NCBI GenBank assembly: GCA_038373885.1
Contig: JAWZYV010018266.1
Span: 1,479,001-1,543,000, forward strand
Direction: 5' to 3'
Source of the DNA: Cheiracanthium punctorium
Lineage: Eukaryota; Arthropoda; Arachnida; Araneae; Cheiracanthiidae
DNA length: 64,000 nt
Every line of letters begins with the position of its first letter. The stretch's first letter is position 1. A model generated the notes under the pieces. That model did not search any database. It worked only from the letters and a program-made list of their open reading frames with translations, and was not told the DNA's origin. Below, one piece after another: positions 24,265 through 36,415 of the stretch. A program made the translations under genes and the position numbers.

Positions 24265-25699
24265 CTGCAAAAAAGGCATAATTACATTAAAATACTTATA
24301 TTACGTTTCTTCACATAATTACAATAATATATATTAACAGAAGATACATTCTATTATATTATGAATTTCATGAAAAATACTTTATGCATATTATATTGAA
24401 AAGGACAAAAAAGATTTTTTAAGAAGAGTATTTTAATTAATGAAATATATATACAGCTACCTTAAAGTACGTTATTAGTAATGGTACGTAACGTACTAGT
24501 GATGGACCATGCATAAACAATTAATCACTTACTTTTAAAAGTTAAAAAAGTTCATTAGTCACAGGAAGAGTCAATTAAAGTAACATGTGCGAAGTAAATT
24601 AAAAAAGAATAAAATACAGGCGTTTCCAGGAGTCAATTATGAACTTGTTTTTTATTTATAAAATTAAGTGGTTCATTACTTGTATATGGTCCATTACTGT
24701 TACACTTAATTTAACATGTGTTATTAGGCAAGTACAATGAACAAAAACATAGATGAATGAATAAAAGATACTGTGTCGATAATTATATGTTGATACCTCA
24801 AGTTTTCATAAAATGATTAGCTGTAGAATAATTAGTTTATCAAAATAAAATCATATCATTTATTTTAAAAAATGATCTTTAATATCTCATTTTTGTCACT
24901 TAAAATCAATGAACATTAAAATATTTGTACTCTTTAGCAAATTGAATTTTAAATACGATATTTCGATTACTAATAATTTTTATTTGAAAATTCACAAATT
25001 TTCATACTTCTTATCTTGTCTTCTTCAGTATACTTGCGTATACATTTATGTTACGCTATGAGTTTTTACACCACTTTCTTTCATTTTTGCTTTGTTTACA
25101 TTCCCCCTTTTTTTTACCCAGAGACACCGATTGATATATGCTTTGGAAGCCCCCTTTTGCACTTGCGACATAATCTCCCTCGGATGTATTTCACGCTTAC
25201 GGACCATAGCTTCCGTTGTTGACACAGAAGTGAGCAATCTCTCCCCTGCTCGCTGAGCTTGGACTTTCATGCCCCGTATCTCCCTTCCCTGCTAATAAAG
25301 TTCGCCAGATATCGCCGTAATTCCCATCGACTGGATATGGTAGCGCTGATACCTGATTGAACAGAAGAAATGCGGCCCGTTCAAGCAATGAAACAGGGGA
25401 TCACAAAGAAATGGGGTGAAATAATATAACGGCCAATTTTTTTTCAGCCAGAGAAAATATATATCTATACATGTGTGTAACTAAAACATGGGGTATTATT
25501 TTCTTGCTATCTTTCAGAAACACTCGATTTCTTATCAATATTTAAACCACAGCAGAATATAGAATTCATGTCCATTCATAACACCAAGAGGAATACTATA
25601 GATCATACTTAATGTATATAAAACATATAAATAAGTATTTTGTTTGTTTGTTTTGTTTATTTCTCCCCCTAAAAATTAGACCAATCCTAAAATAACAGT
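24265..25699. other. Sequence upstream of the first detected DIP exon
   Basis: AT-rich, except for 25110-25400, which is GC-richer and open on the minus strand for 63-74 codons in two frames. This could be a repeat, an upstream exon or a regulatory stretch of the DIP-like gene. No signal peptide or phase-1 donor could be defended. Confidence 0.3.
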
Positions 25700-26349
25700 T
25701 ACCGTATACGTCAATCCTGCGTATAAGTCGACCCACCACCTTTCCGATCAAGAAATTTTAATTTTTTAAAAATACAATTATTCAAAACCATCTGGAAAAA
25801 AAGTGTTGAATATGCAATAATAAAGATAATAATATACAAAAGTAGTCTACAAAATTAAACTGACAATAATAAGTCATAATAAGACACTATTGATAGTGCG
25901 ATATGTTAAAGTACTAATATACAAAGTTAAACGGATTCAAGTTTAGGTTGAGTATCGGATCCGTCAAACAATTCTCGTCATAGGCTCATCATCTTGTCGT
26001 CATCGGTTCATCATGATGCACGTGTTGGGTTAGACCTCCACGGGGGGCACCCTACCCTTCGGTCTAGAGCCCACGTGTAGCTAATTGGCCGTAATTCCAC
26101 AACAACAGCATGATACACTTTTTCAATTTTTGTATCGCTACATTCTTCCTGGTATGGAAATCAATCTTAAACGACGTCATTGTGTTATGAAATGCGGGAA
26201 GAGAACAATTGTCTTTTAAAAGGGCATTTTTGATTTCTGATGAAAAAATAAAATAAAAATTAAGGACACTCGTATAAGTCGACCCCCCCCACTTTAAAGC
26301 CTTATTTTTTGGCCAAAATTTCTGGACTTATACGCGGGTAAATACGGTA
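25700..26349. mobile_element. Non-autonomous DNA element with TACCGTAT ends
   Basis: The left end TACCGTATACGTCAATCC (25700) and the inverted right end TACCGTATTTACCCGCG (26349) are both followed inward by GCGTATAAGTC. A second, direct copy of CGTATAAGTCGACCC lies near the right end (26271-26285), so the right arm is itself a small foldback. About 26010-26110 is GC-rich and ends CCACAACAACAGC, resembling a retroelement 3' tail. No transposase is present. Confidence 0.65.
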
Positions 26350-26372
26350 TATATATATATATATATATATAT
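26350..26372. repeat. (AT)n microsatellite
   Basis: A pure AT run directly abutting the right end of the element at 25700-26349. Confidence 0.9.
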
Positions 26373-26602
26373 TTTGACAGTTTTGTATTATAAATTGGCC
26401 TGCGTTTCTTTATTTCAACGACAAATAAAACGCAGTTACTGCTGATCATAAAGTGGAATTGAATTTTAAAGATAGGAAGCGAATAAAAAGAAAGAAAAAG
26501 AAAACCACGTATATTTGATTATACAAAATCAATGTAAAGTTTAAGTTATTTTAAAAGTTGCACTGTTAATACTAGTAAATAACATTTCACAGTAAAATTA
26601 TG

Positions 26603-26718
26603 TAAATTAGATGCAACCTTTCCATGGAGAAACGTTGAACCATGATTTAGTGCTTAAATTGATCAAGGAACCTAATCATAGTTCAACGCTTCTCCATTGA
26701 AAGGTTGCAGCTAATTTA
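26603..26718. repeat. Long hairpin, ~45-bp arms
   Basis: The left arm (TAAATTAGATGCAACCTTTC at 26603 onward) and right arm (ending GAAAGGTTGCAGCTAATTTA at 26718) pair over about 45 bases with few mismatches and a ~27-base loop. Shared core blocks are TGCAACCTTTCCATGGAGAA against TTCTCCATTGAAAGGTTGCA, and GTTGAAC against GTTCAAC. It may be a very short MITE or a precursor-like hairpin; there is no evidence of transcription. Confidence 0.85.
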
Positions 26719-26719
26719 G

Positions 26720-29700
26720 CTCTGTTGTATGGTGAAATCTTGAACTACTTCTATTTATGGTGTATCCTGATTTACATCTCAGTGAAACTTTCTGAAAATG
26801 CATTTGTAAAGCCTCTTCTTTGCTTGCATAGTTTGAAAAGAAAGTCTGACAAGTCTTGGTAGACAGCAATTTTTAGACATATTTATCTTTAAAAGAATAA
26901 TGAAAAGCATTGAAGTTAAATTGTACCAGCATGTTATATTTATCTTAATCGACTAACGTACGGTAAAGCTACTCAAAAAGCAAGATTTGTTAATTTTAAT
27001 AGGAAAATCTGTGCAGTTTCAAGTTAGGAAAACTATTTACGAACATGTTATGTAAAGCGACAAAAAATTAATTTTTATATTTAATTCTATGGTATATCTT
27101 AATGATTCCTTAATAATAATATTAAAGTGTTCTCATCATAATGTTACAAAATTAATTTTTAAAATAGTTTTGTCAGTTTATCAATAGTATTAAGCTTACT
27201 ATATTACAATACACGTCATAGAAAAAGAATAAATATTTACAGGTAAAAAAAAAATTAACTTTCAAGCGTAATTCTGGAGAATAAAACAAATAATTTAAAA
27301 TTTGATCAAGTACTGGTTAAAATTAATTTCGTGAAATTTCCTCTGAAAATGTGAAAAATATATTTCCAAATAATTGTATTCTGCTTCTACTATTTTACCA
27401 TTTAATTTCATTTTATTAAAGTGATTTGAAGAGACAAACAGTGGAATACAAAATCAAATATATATTTTGTAATTACCTAAAGCATGAGGTAGAAAAAAAA
27501 GATTGTAGATATTAAGTAAATTTATGCTTCTATACATCCGGAAATTATTCTTCAAGAAATAGATAGTTAATGTAAACATTAGTAGATTTTGTTGACAATA
27601 AGATTTAAAAGTATTTGAAGATTATAGTAAAAACTTAATAAAGAAATTAGATTATAAAATTTTGCTTCATATACACGTAACAGCAAAACTTCTTATATAT
27701 AGGATTAAATAATGTTTTCCTGGAAATTTAATCCTATGCTTTATTTTCATTTTGTGTATTTATATTTAAAATATAATGCATAATTCTTTTAAAATATTCA
27801 TATATATTAAGTATATTCGAAATGTATTATAATACCACTTGCAGAACTAAATTTAAAAAGAGTTTAAATCAAATATTTCAATTTTAAAGATTAAATGTAC
27901 TTTAAATTGCAAAAAACCTTTTCTTATATTTTTTTTCTTAAGAATTTAAAAGTATGATGAATTGAGTGAAAATGTAATAGCCTTAATCAAAGTATTTAAA
28001 ATTTTCTTATTAACCTTTCCATAAAAATGATATTATAAAAACATTCCAAATGCACAAAATATTAAACAGCAATTTTACTTACATTAATAAAATGTATCGA
28101 ATATTTTTAACTCATATTTTATTTGAATAAATACTATTATAGGAGGAAAATTTAAAAACATTGTACAACAATAAAATCAAATTATTCAATTGCCTCAAAA
28201 TAAAATGTAAGCAGTAGGTAGGATTATGTTATCCTTGCTACAAAATTATAACGATAAAATGCATATCAATCTCAATAAAAGGAAAAAAAAAATATCTGTG
28301 AAAAAGTGATCAATTCTGGAAAAGTTTAAACTTTATACAGAAAAAAGGACTTGGAGAAAATAAAGTGTCTTCCCTTGACTTATGATGGTAAAAAGAAAAA
28401 GAACATCATAAATTTAGCTATCGGCAAAATACCACCTTCAGCATAGTGTTAGTACCTATTGAAACTCATTTACCGCAAACTTATGAAATATCTACGAAAT
28501 TTTCACGCACCGGTTATAATAGAAAATATGGACATTGTCAACAACACAAAATTCGCAAAAATCCAAATGCGCCAACTGCTATTTAGCAGGGCAGACATAA
28601 CAATGGGAAAATTAACATGCAAACCGAAATCTCGATTATTTTAAATCACGCTAGAAAATGTTAATAATAATATTAATTAGATTTTTATGAGACATAGAAA
28701 TCTTTCAATTCGTAATACATTAGAATTGTTTTGTGTGCGTCTGAAAAGAACTTTTTATGCTACACCTCAACATTTAGCAGGTTCTTTTCGTGGAATAACC
28801 TTGAATAATATATGCTTTTCAACAAAATAATAATTCCATTAATGTCATTTGAAATACATACAGATCAAAGACACTGAACTCTTTTGAGTGCCTTTTCAAA
28901 AAAGAGATATAAGTTCAAAATTTACTAAACATTTCATTGAAGAAAGCTGTAGTTTACTATAATTTATTTGTTCTTATTTAATTTCGCTTGAAATAAAATT
29001 GAGTTTTTTAGTCGTTCTTCAAACCATTTTCCGCAGTCATTGTAATGCATTTAAAATATCTTGTATGATTCTATGAAAGAACTAAACATCCTATAAAAAC
29101 ATTTCCAAATAACAAATTTACCCCATTAAATTCTGAACTAATTTAGGTAAACATACATTAAGATAGGTCTGTATTTATGAATATTTGTCATTTTCTAAAA
29201 AAGTATTATTATTCCATTATTATTTATCAAAAATGTGACTTGTAATGAACATATATATACAACATATGAAATTTAAAAAAAGTGTTAAAATTTCAAAGCA
29301 TTAAGAAGTTTTTAAACTGCGTAGTTGAGAACAAAAGAAATTCGCGAGCTAAAACTGCTTAATTCCGGAACTACTACACAGTCTCTAAAAATTCCTTTTT
29401 AATCTTATAAACGGAACCAGTCAACCTGGCGTCTTAAAAGACAAAACAATCAGCTGCCAGATTTGGGATTAACCAATTAATGCAAAGTGTGCTGGTCATG
29501 TGACACGACGTCAAAAGTTAAAAAAGTGGGTGGCACAGCTTGGAGTGCTACCTTTTTCGCTGCCTCTGTTGATATGTAAATGCCTGTGAAATATTTAATA
29601 AAAACATGTTTTAAACTAGTAAGTGTGAATGATGTAAGGGGGCCGCCGTACAGACGACGAATCGGGGCTAACGCCTGCCTGCATCCCGGAATTTCCAACT

Positions 29701-30985
29701 GGTCAACAACTATTGCACTCCAGCCCCCGTGAACTTTCAACATCATCGGTCAGTGAAACTCCCAGCGACCGATTCCTTATCGAATGCATCAATTTAAGAA
29801 ACAACTTAGATATTTGTCACCAAAGGTGCTTTTTTACTCTCTGCTGCTTCTTTGCAATACACGCATTATGAAAAACGGTAATTTTTTTCCATTATGTTTG
29901 CCTTTAAAGCATTTTTCGGTATATTTTTATGCGTAGTTTTTGTCAGATTGGCGTAATTAGTACCGCAAAATATTTCATCGTGACATGGTGGAAACTATCG
30001 AAGCGGGGCCAATTTAAATATCTAAATCCCCCATCGTTCAGTTTCGTGAAAATGATTAAACTGTGTAATCTCGAGGAGTTACTTAGAATCTCTCAAATTG
30101 CAAATAGGAGGTTAAATCGTGTTTCACAGCTTTTGAATATCACGTATTATTTTTTAAATTTATGGCTTCTCGTTTTGACTGACGTAAGATATATCGGCTA
30201 TTTGAGTCCGTTAATCTGGTTATTTCGCAAAGTTCTTTACAAACGGAGTAATATTGAAACTTACAACAATGTTAATTCGTCTTCGCATGTGAAAAATTAG
30301 AATAAATTAGATTATAAAAAATAAATAAGAATAAATTAGATTTTGATCTGGGTGTAATTTTTACGTATTTACAGCACAGAGAGTTATCCAAAATAAGTTT
30401 TTTCGAAAATATATTTGAAATATATATTTCCCCCTTAATGTACTTTAGAGCACTTACGTCACATGGAGAGAAATAGATCTCATTATTGTAATTACTGCTG
30501 GATAATTCATGTTTTTCGTGAAAGGGAAGTTATTCAATGCTTTCAGTGGCGACGTAACCCCCGTAAAAACCCGTATCATGACTGACTTATAATGGCGTCA
30601 AACTATTCAAGTTGCTATTGAATTCTAAACATTGCATTATATTAAAATCCGTAAAAAAATCCTCTACTTCATACATTTTCTTCATTTTTCTTCTAAAAGA
30701 AGGTGAAAGGAATGATTCATTATTTGCCAAAATATTATAAAGCTATGATAGAATTCAAGATGCAACAGTTCTAAAATTATTTTACGAAGATTTTCGTCAA
30801 AAATAGTATTTTGTTAAAAATTCTTAGAAATATGCAAATTATGTTACATACTCAGAAAAAAACTGCGTTTAAAAGAAAATTTACACTTCTATTTGAGGAT
30901 TCAAATTTCGTTTTGCTGCAAGCGTAATTACCGCCGTTATTGGGCAATACTTGGGAAAATATGCAAAAAATTACATGAAACTTAA
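26720..30985. other. AT-rich unassigned region
   Basis: No gene supported. A GC-richer block at 29620-29780 is open on the minus strand (89 codons, 29477-29746) but matches nothing I recognise. It could be a promoter or 5' exon of a minus-strand transcript, including the DIP-like gene. Confidence 0.4.
29929..30300 (+). other. 123-codon open reading frame, unrecognised
   Basis: The longest ATG-initiated frame in the window. The product starts MRSFCQIGVISTAKYF, is basic, and has one moderately hydrophobic stretch (ITYYFLNLWLLVLTDVRY). It has no recognised domain, splice support or repeat structure. At this base composition a chance frame of this length is possible, so it is recorded but not called as a gene. 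Confidence 0.15.
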
Positions 30986-31790
30986 GGGGACGGTGTGGAC
31001 ATTAAAAGGTTGTTTTTTTTTATTTAATAAGATAGGATTATGAAATTTTGTATTTTAATATATTAAACTAAAAGCATTATAAATAACTAACTTTTTTAAA
31101 ATAAATTAAAAAATATTAGTAATTAATTTAAAATTAATTAATTTTTCAACATAAAAATACATTATAGTATAATAGCATAAAAATACATTAAAAAGAAGTC
31201 TGTGTATTGGTTTTTGAATCGACCGAGTAGTTAATTTTTTAGAAATATTTTCATGGATATATACCAAATTTTCCCGAAAATTTTCAGTTTTCATAAATAA
31301 AAGTGAAATTTCATAATCGAAATTTTGACCATATTTAAAAAGAATACACAGATTTATTGTAATATATGAGAAAAATGTTTGTAGTAAATTTTGCACAATT
31401 CCAAGAAAATCAAAAAACTTGATTTACAGAAAATCCAATTTAAAGTGTAATTTTCCTCTTACCTTTAATACCGTCTATTCTGAATAATTTTATTTATGAT
31501 TTTACCTTAACGAAAGATATTTTTAAAATAATTTCATTCAAATATTAGCTTATTTTGTAAAACATTCAATAAATATTGTCACATGTTTATTTACGCGTTT
31601 GTTTGCATTTCAGTGGACATTTAACTACCCGTTTAATGTTTTCAAAACCTAATATCTTATTTAAAAAATTGTCAATAGACATACGCGTTTTTTCTCCATG
31701 GTTCAGCTTTAACAGTAGAATATTAGCATGTAAAAAAGAAAAAACACATTTTTTGGGCAAATTTTGATGATTTGAGTGTGCACCGTCCCC
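30986..31790. mobile_element. Non-autonomous element flanked by TTAA (piggyBac-like target)
   Basis: 805 bp between two TTAA tetranucleotides (30982-30985 and 31791-31794). The ends are GGGGACGGTGTGGACA and, inverted, GGGGACGGTGCACACT. The interior is very AT-rich with no credible transposase; the 96-codon minus-strand frame inside (31106-31396) is unlikely to be coding. TTAA duplication is typical of piggyBac-type transposition, but the terminal bases do not match the classic CCCT end, so the superfamily is inferred only from the target. Confidence 0.75.
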
Positions 31791-32024
31791 TTAAAATACA
31801 AAAAAATCGAATTCAAATCTTGAAAAAAAAAATCCGCTTCGTCTTTTATAAGTTCATTTTTACAACTTCTTTTCTACAAAATTTGATAAATCTAACATTC
31901 TATTTTTTGTAACGCCAACAACAAACCGACACACAGACATATTCTTTCATAATAACTAGGTACATCTGTTCTTATCATTGCAATGTGTTCAACGCATGTC
32001 TCTTTGATTTTAAAAGTGAATCGC

Positions 32025-32239
32025 ATTGGAATTAAAGGGACAGTTAACGATATTGTTTTTATATATATACTATATGTACGTACATATTTAAGTTTTACAA
32101 GTAAAATAAGTTTCACCGAAAGATAATTTTAACTTTTAGCACGTTTTATTAAAAAAAAGCACTTTCTCCTGGATATTATGCATTTTTTCAAGGAACATTT
32201 CATATCTTTTTTAAAGGAACAGTTAAAGATACTGTTCCA

Positions 32240-32294
<55 letters not shown>

Positions 32295-32425
32295 CACATT
32301 TTAAGTTTTATTAGTAAAATTTGCTTCACTGAAGTAACTTTTACTTATTATTTTATTTTATTGATTTTATTTATTATTAAGCACATTCCATTAAAAAAAA
32401 ATCCTGGATACTGTGATATTTTTCA
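32025..32425. repeat. Tandem duplication (two units) with an expanded AC/AT microsatellite
   Basis: Unit 1 (about 32033-32195) and unit 2 (about 32205-32420) share AAAGGGACAGTTAACGATA or AAAGGAACAGTTAAAGATA, TTTAAGTTTTACAAGTAAAA or TTTAAGTTTTATTAGTAAAA, and TCCTGGATA. Unit 2 carries (AC)n(AT)n at 32242-32294, which is only a short AT run in unit 1. Confidence 0.75.
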
Positions 32426-33066
32426 GTATTGAGATTCATAATTTAATGTAGAGTGAATCCTTTTAGCTAATTATTTTTTACTTTACGTTTTTGTTAATTT
32501 TATAAAAGTTTGAAAGTTCTTTGTTCTGATTTAGTCTTTGCGAAATTTCCTGTTGATGGCGTAATCAATCACGCAAGATTTTATTTATTATTTTTTTTCT
32601 GATCAGAACCTTTTATTTTCATTGTTGCGAAATAAATTTTACGTTCTTTCAAACTAACTAAATTTTTTAAACATAATTTACAGATTTGCTGATCTTCTAT
32701 AAGGAATTGTTATTTCAAGAAGAATATTTTTTATTTAGCAAAATAATATTTTGTTTTCATTTTGTACATTTCTATAACATTTTAAGATATATTTTTTTCT
32801 CACAAAATCTCGACTATTTATGGACTATGCTTGAAACAAAGTAGCATATTTGTACTTCTTTTTGACTAGATTTCTCATAAAAATTATTAAAAATTTCATA
32901 TTCAGTATTAATTTATATAACTATTTTAAGAGCATAATTATCAGAAATTATCATTTAGAAACCACTTTATTTTATATATGCTATTGGATGGATAAGGTAA
33001 AATTAGAATATATCAGTGCATATATGCATTTTGTTAAGTTAGCTGAATGAGACTGAAATATATGGA

Positions 33067-33308
33067 GGATGCACGGGAAGGACGATGAGAATCCAATATA
33101 GCTGATTTTCCGAAAAATCGAAAGGCGCGCCGGACTTTCCACGTTCTTCCCCAGTAAACTGTATCTTTGGGCTATCTTTTAAGTGTATTATCATCGTTCT
33201 TTCCCCTTATGGGTTCGGATATTAATAGTGCCACTAATGAACAACAGAATGCAGCAAAAACCTCAACATTGACGAAAGGTGGACTCTCATCGTTCTTCCC
33301 GTGGACCC
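33067..33308. mobile_element. Short MITE, 242 bp
   Basis: The left end GGATGCACGGGAAGGACGAT (33067) and inverted right end GGGTCCACGGGAAGAACGAT (33308) match through GAGANTCCA. An internal ATCATCGTTCTTTCCCC (33189-33206) repeats the terminal core. There is no coding capacity. Confidence 0.75.
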
Positions 33309-33646
33309 TTTATATTTATATATATATATGTGTGTGTAATAATAAAATAAACTTTGTTAATTGAACTTAATTTAATTTAATGTTATTTGAAAAAGCCTAC
33401 TTTAATCTTTTACTGTAAAGTTTGTTTCTCGGCCATACAAATATTACGCTCGGAGACGTTTTTTGAATTTCCATAAGGAGAAAATTGTTGATTCAGCGGT
33501 ATTTTCAGTTTCCTGTAGTTTTCATTACTACGCGCTTTTAGAACTCCTGGATAAGCTGGTGTTTCTCATGTCTTGATTGACAATCTAGTTAACTAATTAC
33601 GTTTGAGAGTAAAGCCTTCGCGATCGTGCTGCACCCTGCCAGCAGG

Positions 33647-33930
33647 TGTAGCAACTAAGGAGTATTTAAACAAGAGCGCGGAAATTTCGAGAGCTTCGTC
33701 TTAACTTCGAGCTTAGCTTAACTTTTTAGGAGTTTGGAACGTGAAGCTTTTGCAGGAGCTTCGAGCTTTAGCTTTTAGACTGCGATGTACGAAGATAGCA
33801 CCGGAGCTAAAAGGTCGCCAGCCTGACTTCTGCCGTCTGTCTGAACTTTGAAATAAACTAGTCAACCTAGAACCCCAATGGAGTTGTGTCTATCATTTCA
33901 GCAAGGGGTGGCGTAAGGCCATTCCTTAGA
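33647..33930 (+). mobile_element. LTR and primer-binding-site remnant
   Basis: A GC-richer stretch starts TGTAGCAACTAAGG (33647). It has a TATA-like TATTTAAA at 33663, an AATAAA at 33851 and a terminal TTTCA at 33900, then a TGGCGTAAGGCC block at 33908-33919 resembling a tRNA primer-binding site just outside the 3' end of a 5' LTR. About 254 bp is a reasonable LTR length. No gag or pol follows; a TA microsatellite and other elements do. The assignment rests on this arrangement only. Confidence 0.4.
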
Positions 33931-33931
33931 A

Positions 33932-33935
<4 letters not shown>

Positions 33936-33971
<36 letters not shown>
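33936..33971. repeat. (TA)n microsatellite
   Basis: A pure TA run ending at the palindrome that starts at 33971. Confidence 0.9.
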
Positions 33972-33974
<3 letters not shown>

Positions 33975-34016
33975 GGTTTAAAATGCATTATATATATAAT
34001 GCATTTTAAAACCTGA
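33971..34016. repeat. 46-bp near-perfect palindrome
   Basis: Each arm is 23 bases, with no spacer and one mismatch; the shared inner arm is TTTAAAATGCATTATAT and the outer end TCAGG. It could extrude as a cruciform or mark a palindromic insertion next to the TA run. Confidence 0.95.
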
Positions 34017-34052
34017 TCAATCTTTCATAATTGAATATACTGTGGCACGTAC

Positions 34053-34933
34053 TGGAGATGAGACGGGCTCGGGATCGTGAAAAATTTCTTCTTTATTGAA
34101 CATACTCCTTGAACAAATTTTAAAAAGTGATTCATGAGGAAAATAAACGTACTTTTAAAAAAAATAGCGGCACAGGCGCCTAGAAGGTGCGTGAAGCTCT
34201 TTGGGTATTACAGAACGGCGGCTTATATTACTTAGTTAGTCATGAGATATGACATTATTTGATAAACATGGATATAAAGAATTAGAAAGTGCATCGAGAG
34301 TTTGCAACTATATTTTTCTTTAATTTCCATAATGTGGTGGATTAATTTTCGTTATGATTAAAAATTTGATGAAAACTAAAGCCTAAGATGATCGTACAGT
34401 GGTATTGTGCCGCGCATAACCTGCCTGGCAAGTACTCCTAGGATTACGCTGAAAAAATGAAAAATGATTGACCTACACCTAAAAAACTAAAAAAAACTAA
34501 AGACTCTATGAATTGCAAATAAATTCCATTTATTCTTAGTTATTCCACTAATATTAATTAAAAGACGATATTGACATAATTTTAAACTCAAAACATGTCT
34601 GGGGGAGATGTGGTTTTGGAGGATAAGGGGTATCCACAAAAGGTTTGAAACACCAATAATAAATAAATTGTTTGGGATATTCACCATTATGATGAGGTAG
34701 CCATCTTTACACAGGACACGATCGACGCGTGCACTATTGGAACCGCTTTCTTCCTCTTAAGCCATCATCAAGCCACCGATTCCATGTTTTTTCATAAACC
34801 GCAAAATTTATTGTATTCTATTAATGAAGAAATTGAATTTTTTTTATCTTTAGCTGAAATTTCGGGCTCGGGCGGGCTGGAATTGAAAGTCCTCGGGCTC
34901 GGGCTTCAAAAAATGAGCCCGAACGCATCTCTA
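34053..34933. mobile_element. Non-autonomous hAT-type element, 881 bp, with intact target duplication
   Basis: The termini are TGGAGATGAGACGGGCTCGG at the left and, inverted, TAGAGATGCGTTCGGGCTC at the right. Immediately outside both ends is the identical octamer GCACGTAC (34045-34052 and 34934-34941). An 8-bp duplication with a TAGAG-type terminus (consensus YARNG) fits the hAT superfamily. Subterminal GGGCTCGGGC motifs cluster inside the right end (34863-34911). No transposase is present. Confidence 0.85.
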
Positions 34934-35920
34934 GCACGTACATGAAGAATTGTCGGTTAATCAAAAAATTATGGAAAGGTCTAAACACAAAATAATTACT
35001 GGATCTAGCACTCGAATTTTAGATATAAATTTGAGTTCCGTTGCATCAAAATACATTTATTAGATAGTGGATAAGACTAACGCAATACTATTCAAGTAGT
35101 ATTTATCTCTTCTGAATCTAATAATTCTGCTCATTAAGCCACATAAATGTAGAACGAGTGTCCAAGGAGACATATGCCTTCTTTTTAAATTATTATATTT
35201 TTATTATAAAAATTTCGATGAAAAATGGAACAATAGTAGTTTACAAAAGTAGGCCAACAAAATCTATCAGTGCAAATGAAGTTGCATGGGATGTCTGATA
35301 TATCTATCGAACATATAAATTATTTTAACATTAAGAAAAATACACAAGTGGTGTATAAATCTCAAAAATTTATGGATTAGACAGGCATTTTAAGTGGTGA
35401 CGACACATTTAATAACAGTATAAATAAAAATGATATGAATCATCCGTAAAATGTAAGCAAATTTAAATAACAGTTGAATAATAATAAACATTAAAACGAT
35501 TAAAAGATGCAGTCGTAAAAATATTAGTTAAAACACAAAACTTTACCTCTAAACACTGCAATTGAAATATATTTTGAAAAGTCATAGCCTTCACTAGCCG
35601 ACGAACAGTCTCGTCCTTCTTTTTACTTCTTTTCATGTCAATGAACGCATTCTTTCGAGAAACATTGGGAATATTGACGATAGATGACGCCATGAGCGAT
35701 ATGACGCACGCCTCCTTCGATGACGTGTGGAACGCCTCATAGACAGCAAAAGAATTTAAAAAATAAGACAGTTTCGCCGACTTATGATGGCCATGACTCT
35801 TGGCCGAAATATATTTCGATTTTACGGTATTTAGTGGTAAAGTTTTTATGTGATTTTAACTAAGAAAAAGGTTTTTAGATTTTATTTGATTTAAAAGAAC
35901 ATTGTTTATAAAAAGTTATA

Positions 35921-36415
35921 ACATATTCATACTTTTTTTCTAACAAACTTTATTTAGGTAGTGATTTAAATTGGTTAGACTTTTTGTATCTACTCTGTGC
36001 GATTTATTGTGATATTTAATGCAGTGTTCATGTAACCAACGGAAGCATACAGCATGGTATCCAGTTTTCAGTGTTAATAGATACATTAAAAGCCTCAACT
36101 CATAAAGCACATTAACTATATTTCCGATCATCAAAATATTAGTCGATACTACTGTCCATGATATATTCATACCTTTCTTTTAACTTATCTAGTTATTTAA
36201 ATTTATTAGTTTTAGACGTTTTACAACTACTCTGTCTAATTTATTTTTACTGCGAATTGCGATGTTTGATGCAGTTCTCCTGTAACCAAAGGCAGCATAT
36301 AGCAGTTCATGGAATTCAGTTTCCGAGGGTAATAGTTGCATTACCATCCTCATCTCATAAAGCACATTAATTGTAAAACAAAACAATAGTCGCTATCGCT
36401 GTACATGACAGCAGT
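35921..36415. repeat. Tandem duplication, two ~245-bp units
   Basis: Unit 1 (35925-36170) and unit 2 (36171-36415) share TTTAAATT..TTAG, CTACTCTGT, ATTTATTGTGAT against ATTTATTTTTAC, GATNTTTNATGCAGT, TGTAACCAANGGNAGCATA, CTCATAAAGCACATTAA and an ATAGTCG or TTAGTCG block. They are moderately diverged. Short frames in both strands of unit 2 are not conserved. Confidence 0.75.

Noticed and set aside
29929..30300. A protein-coding gene of 123 codons
   Set aside because: It has no recognised domain, no splice or promoter support, and composition like its surroundings; kept only as a low-confidence ORF.
32129..32432. ORFs with poly-Thr-His or Val-Cys-rich tracts
   Set aside because: They are read-through of the (AC)n(AT)n microsatellite on both strands.
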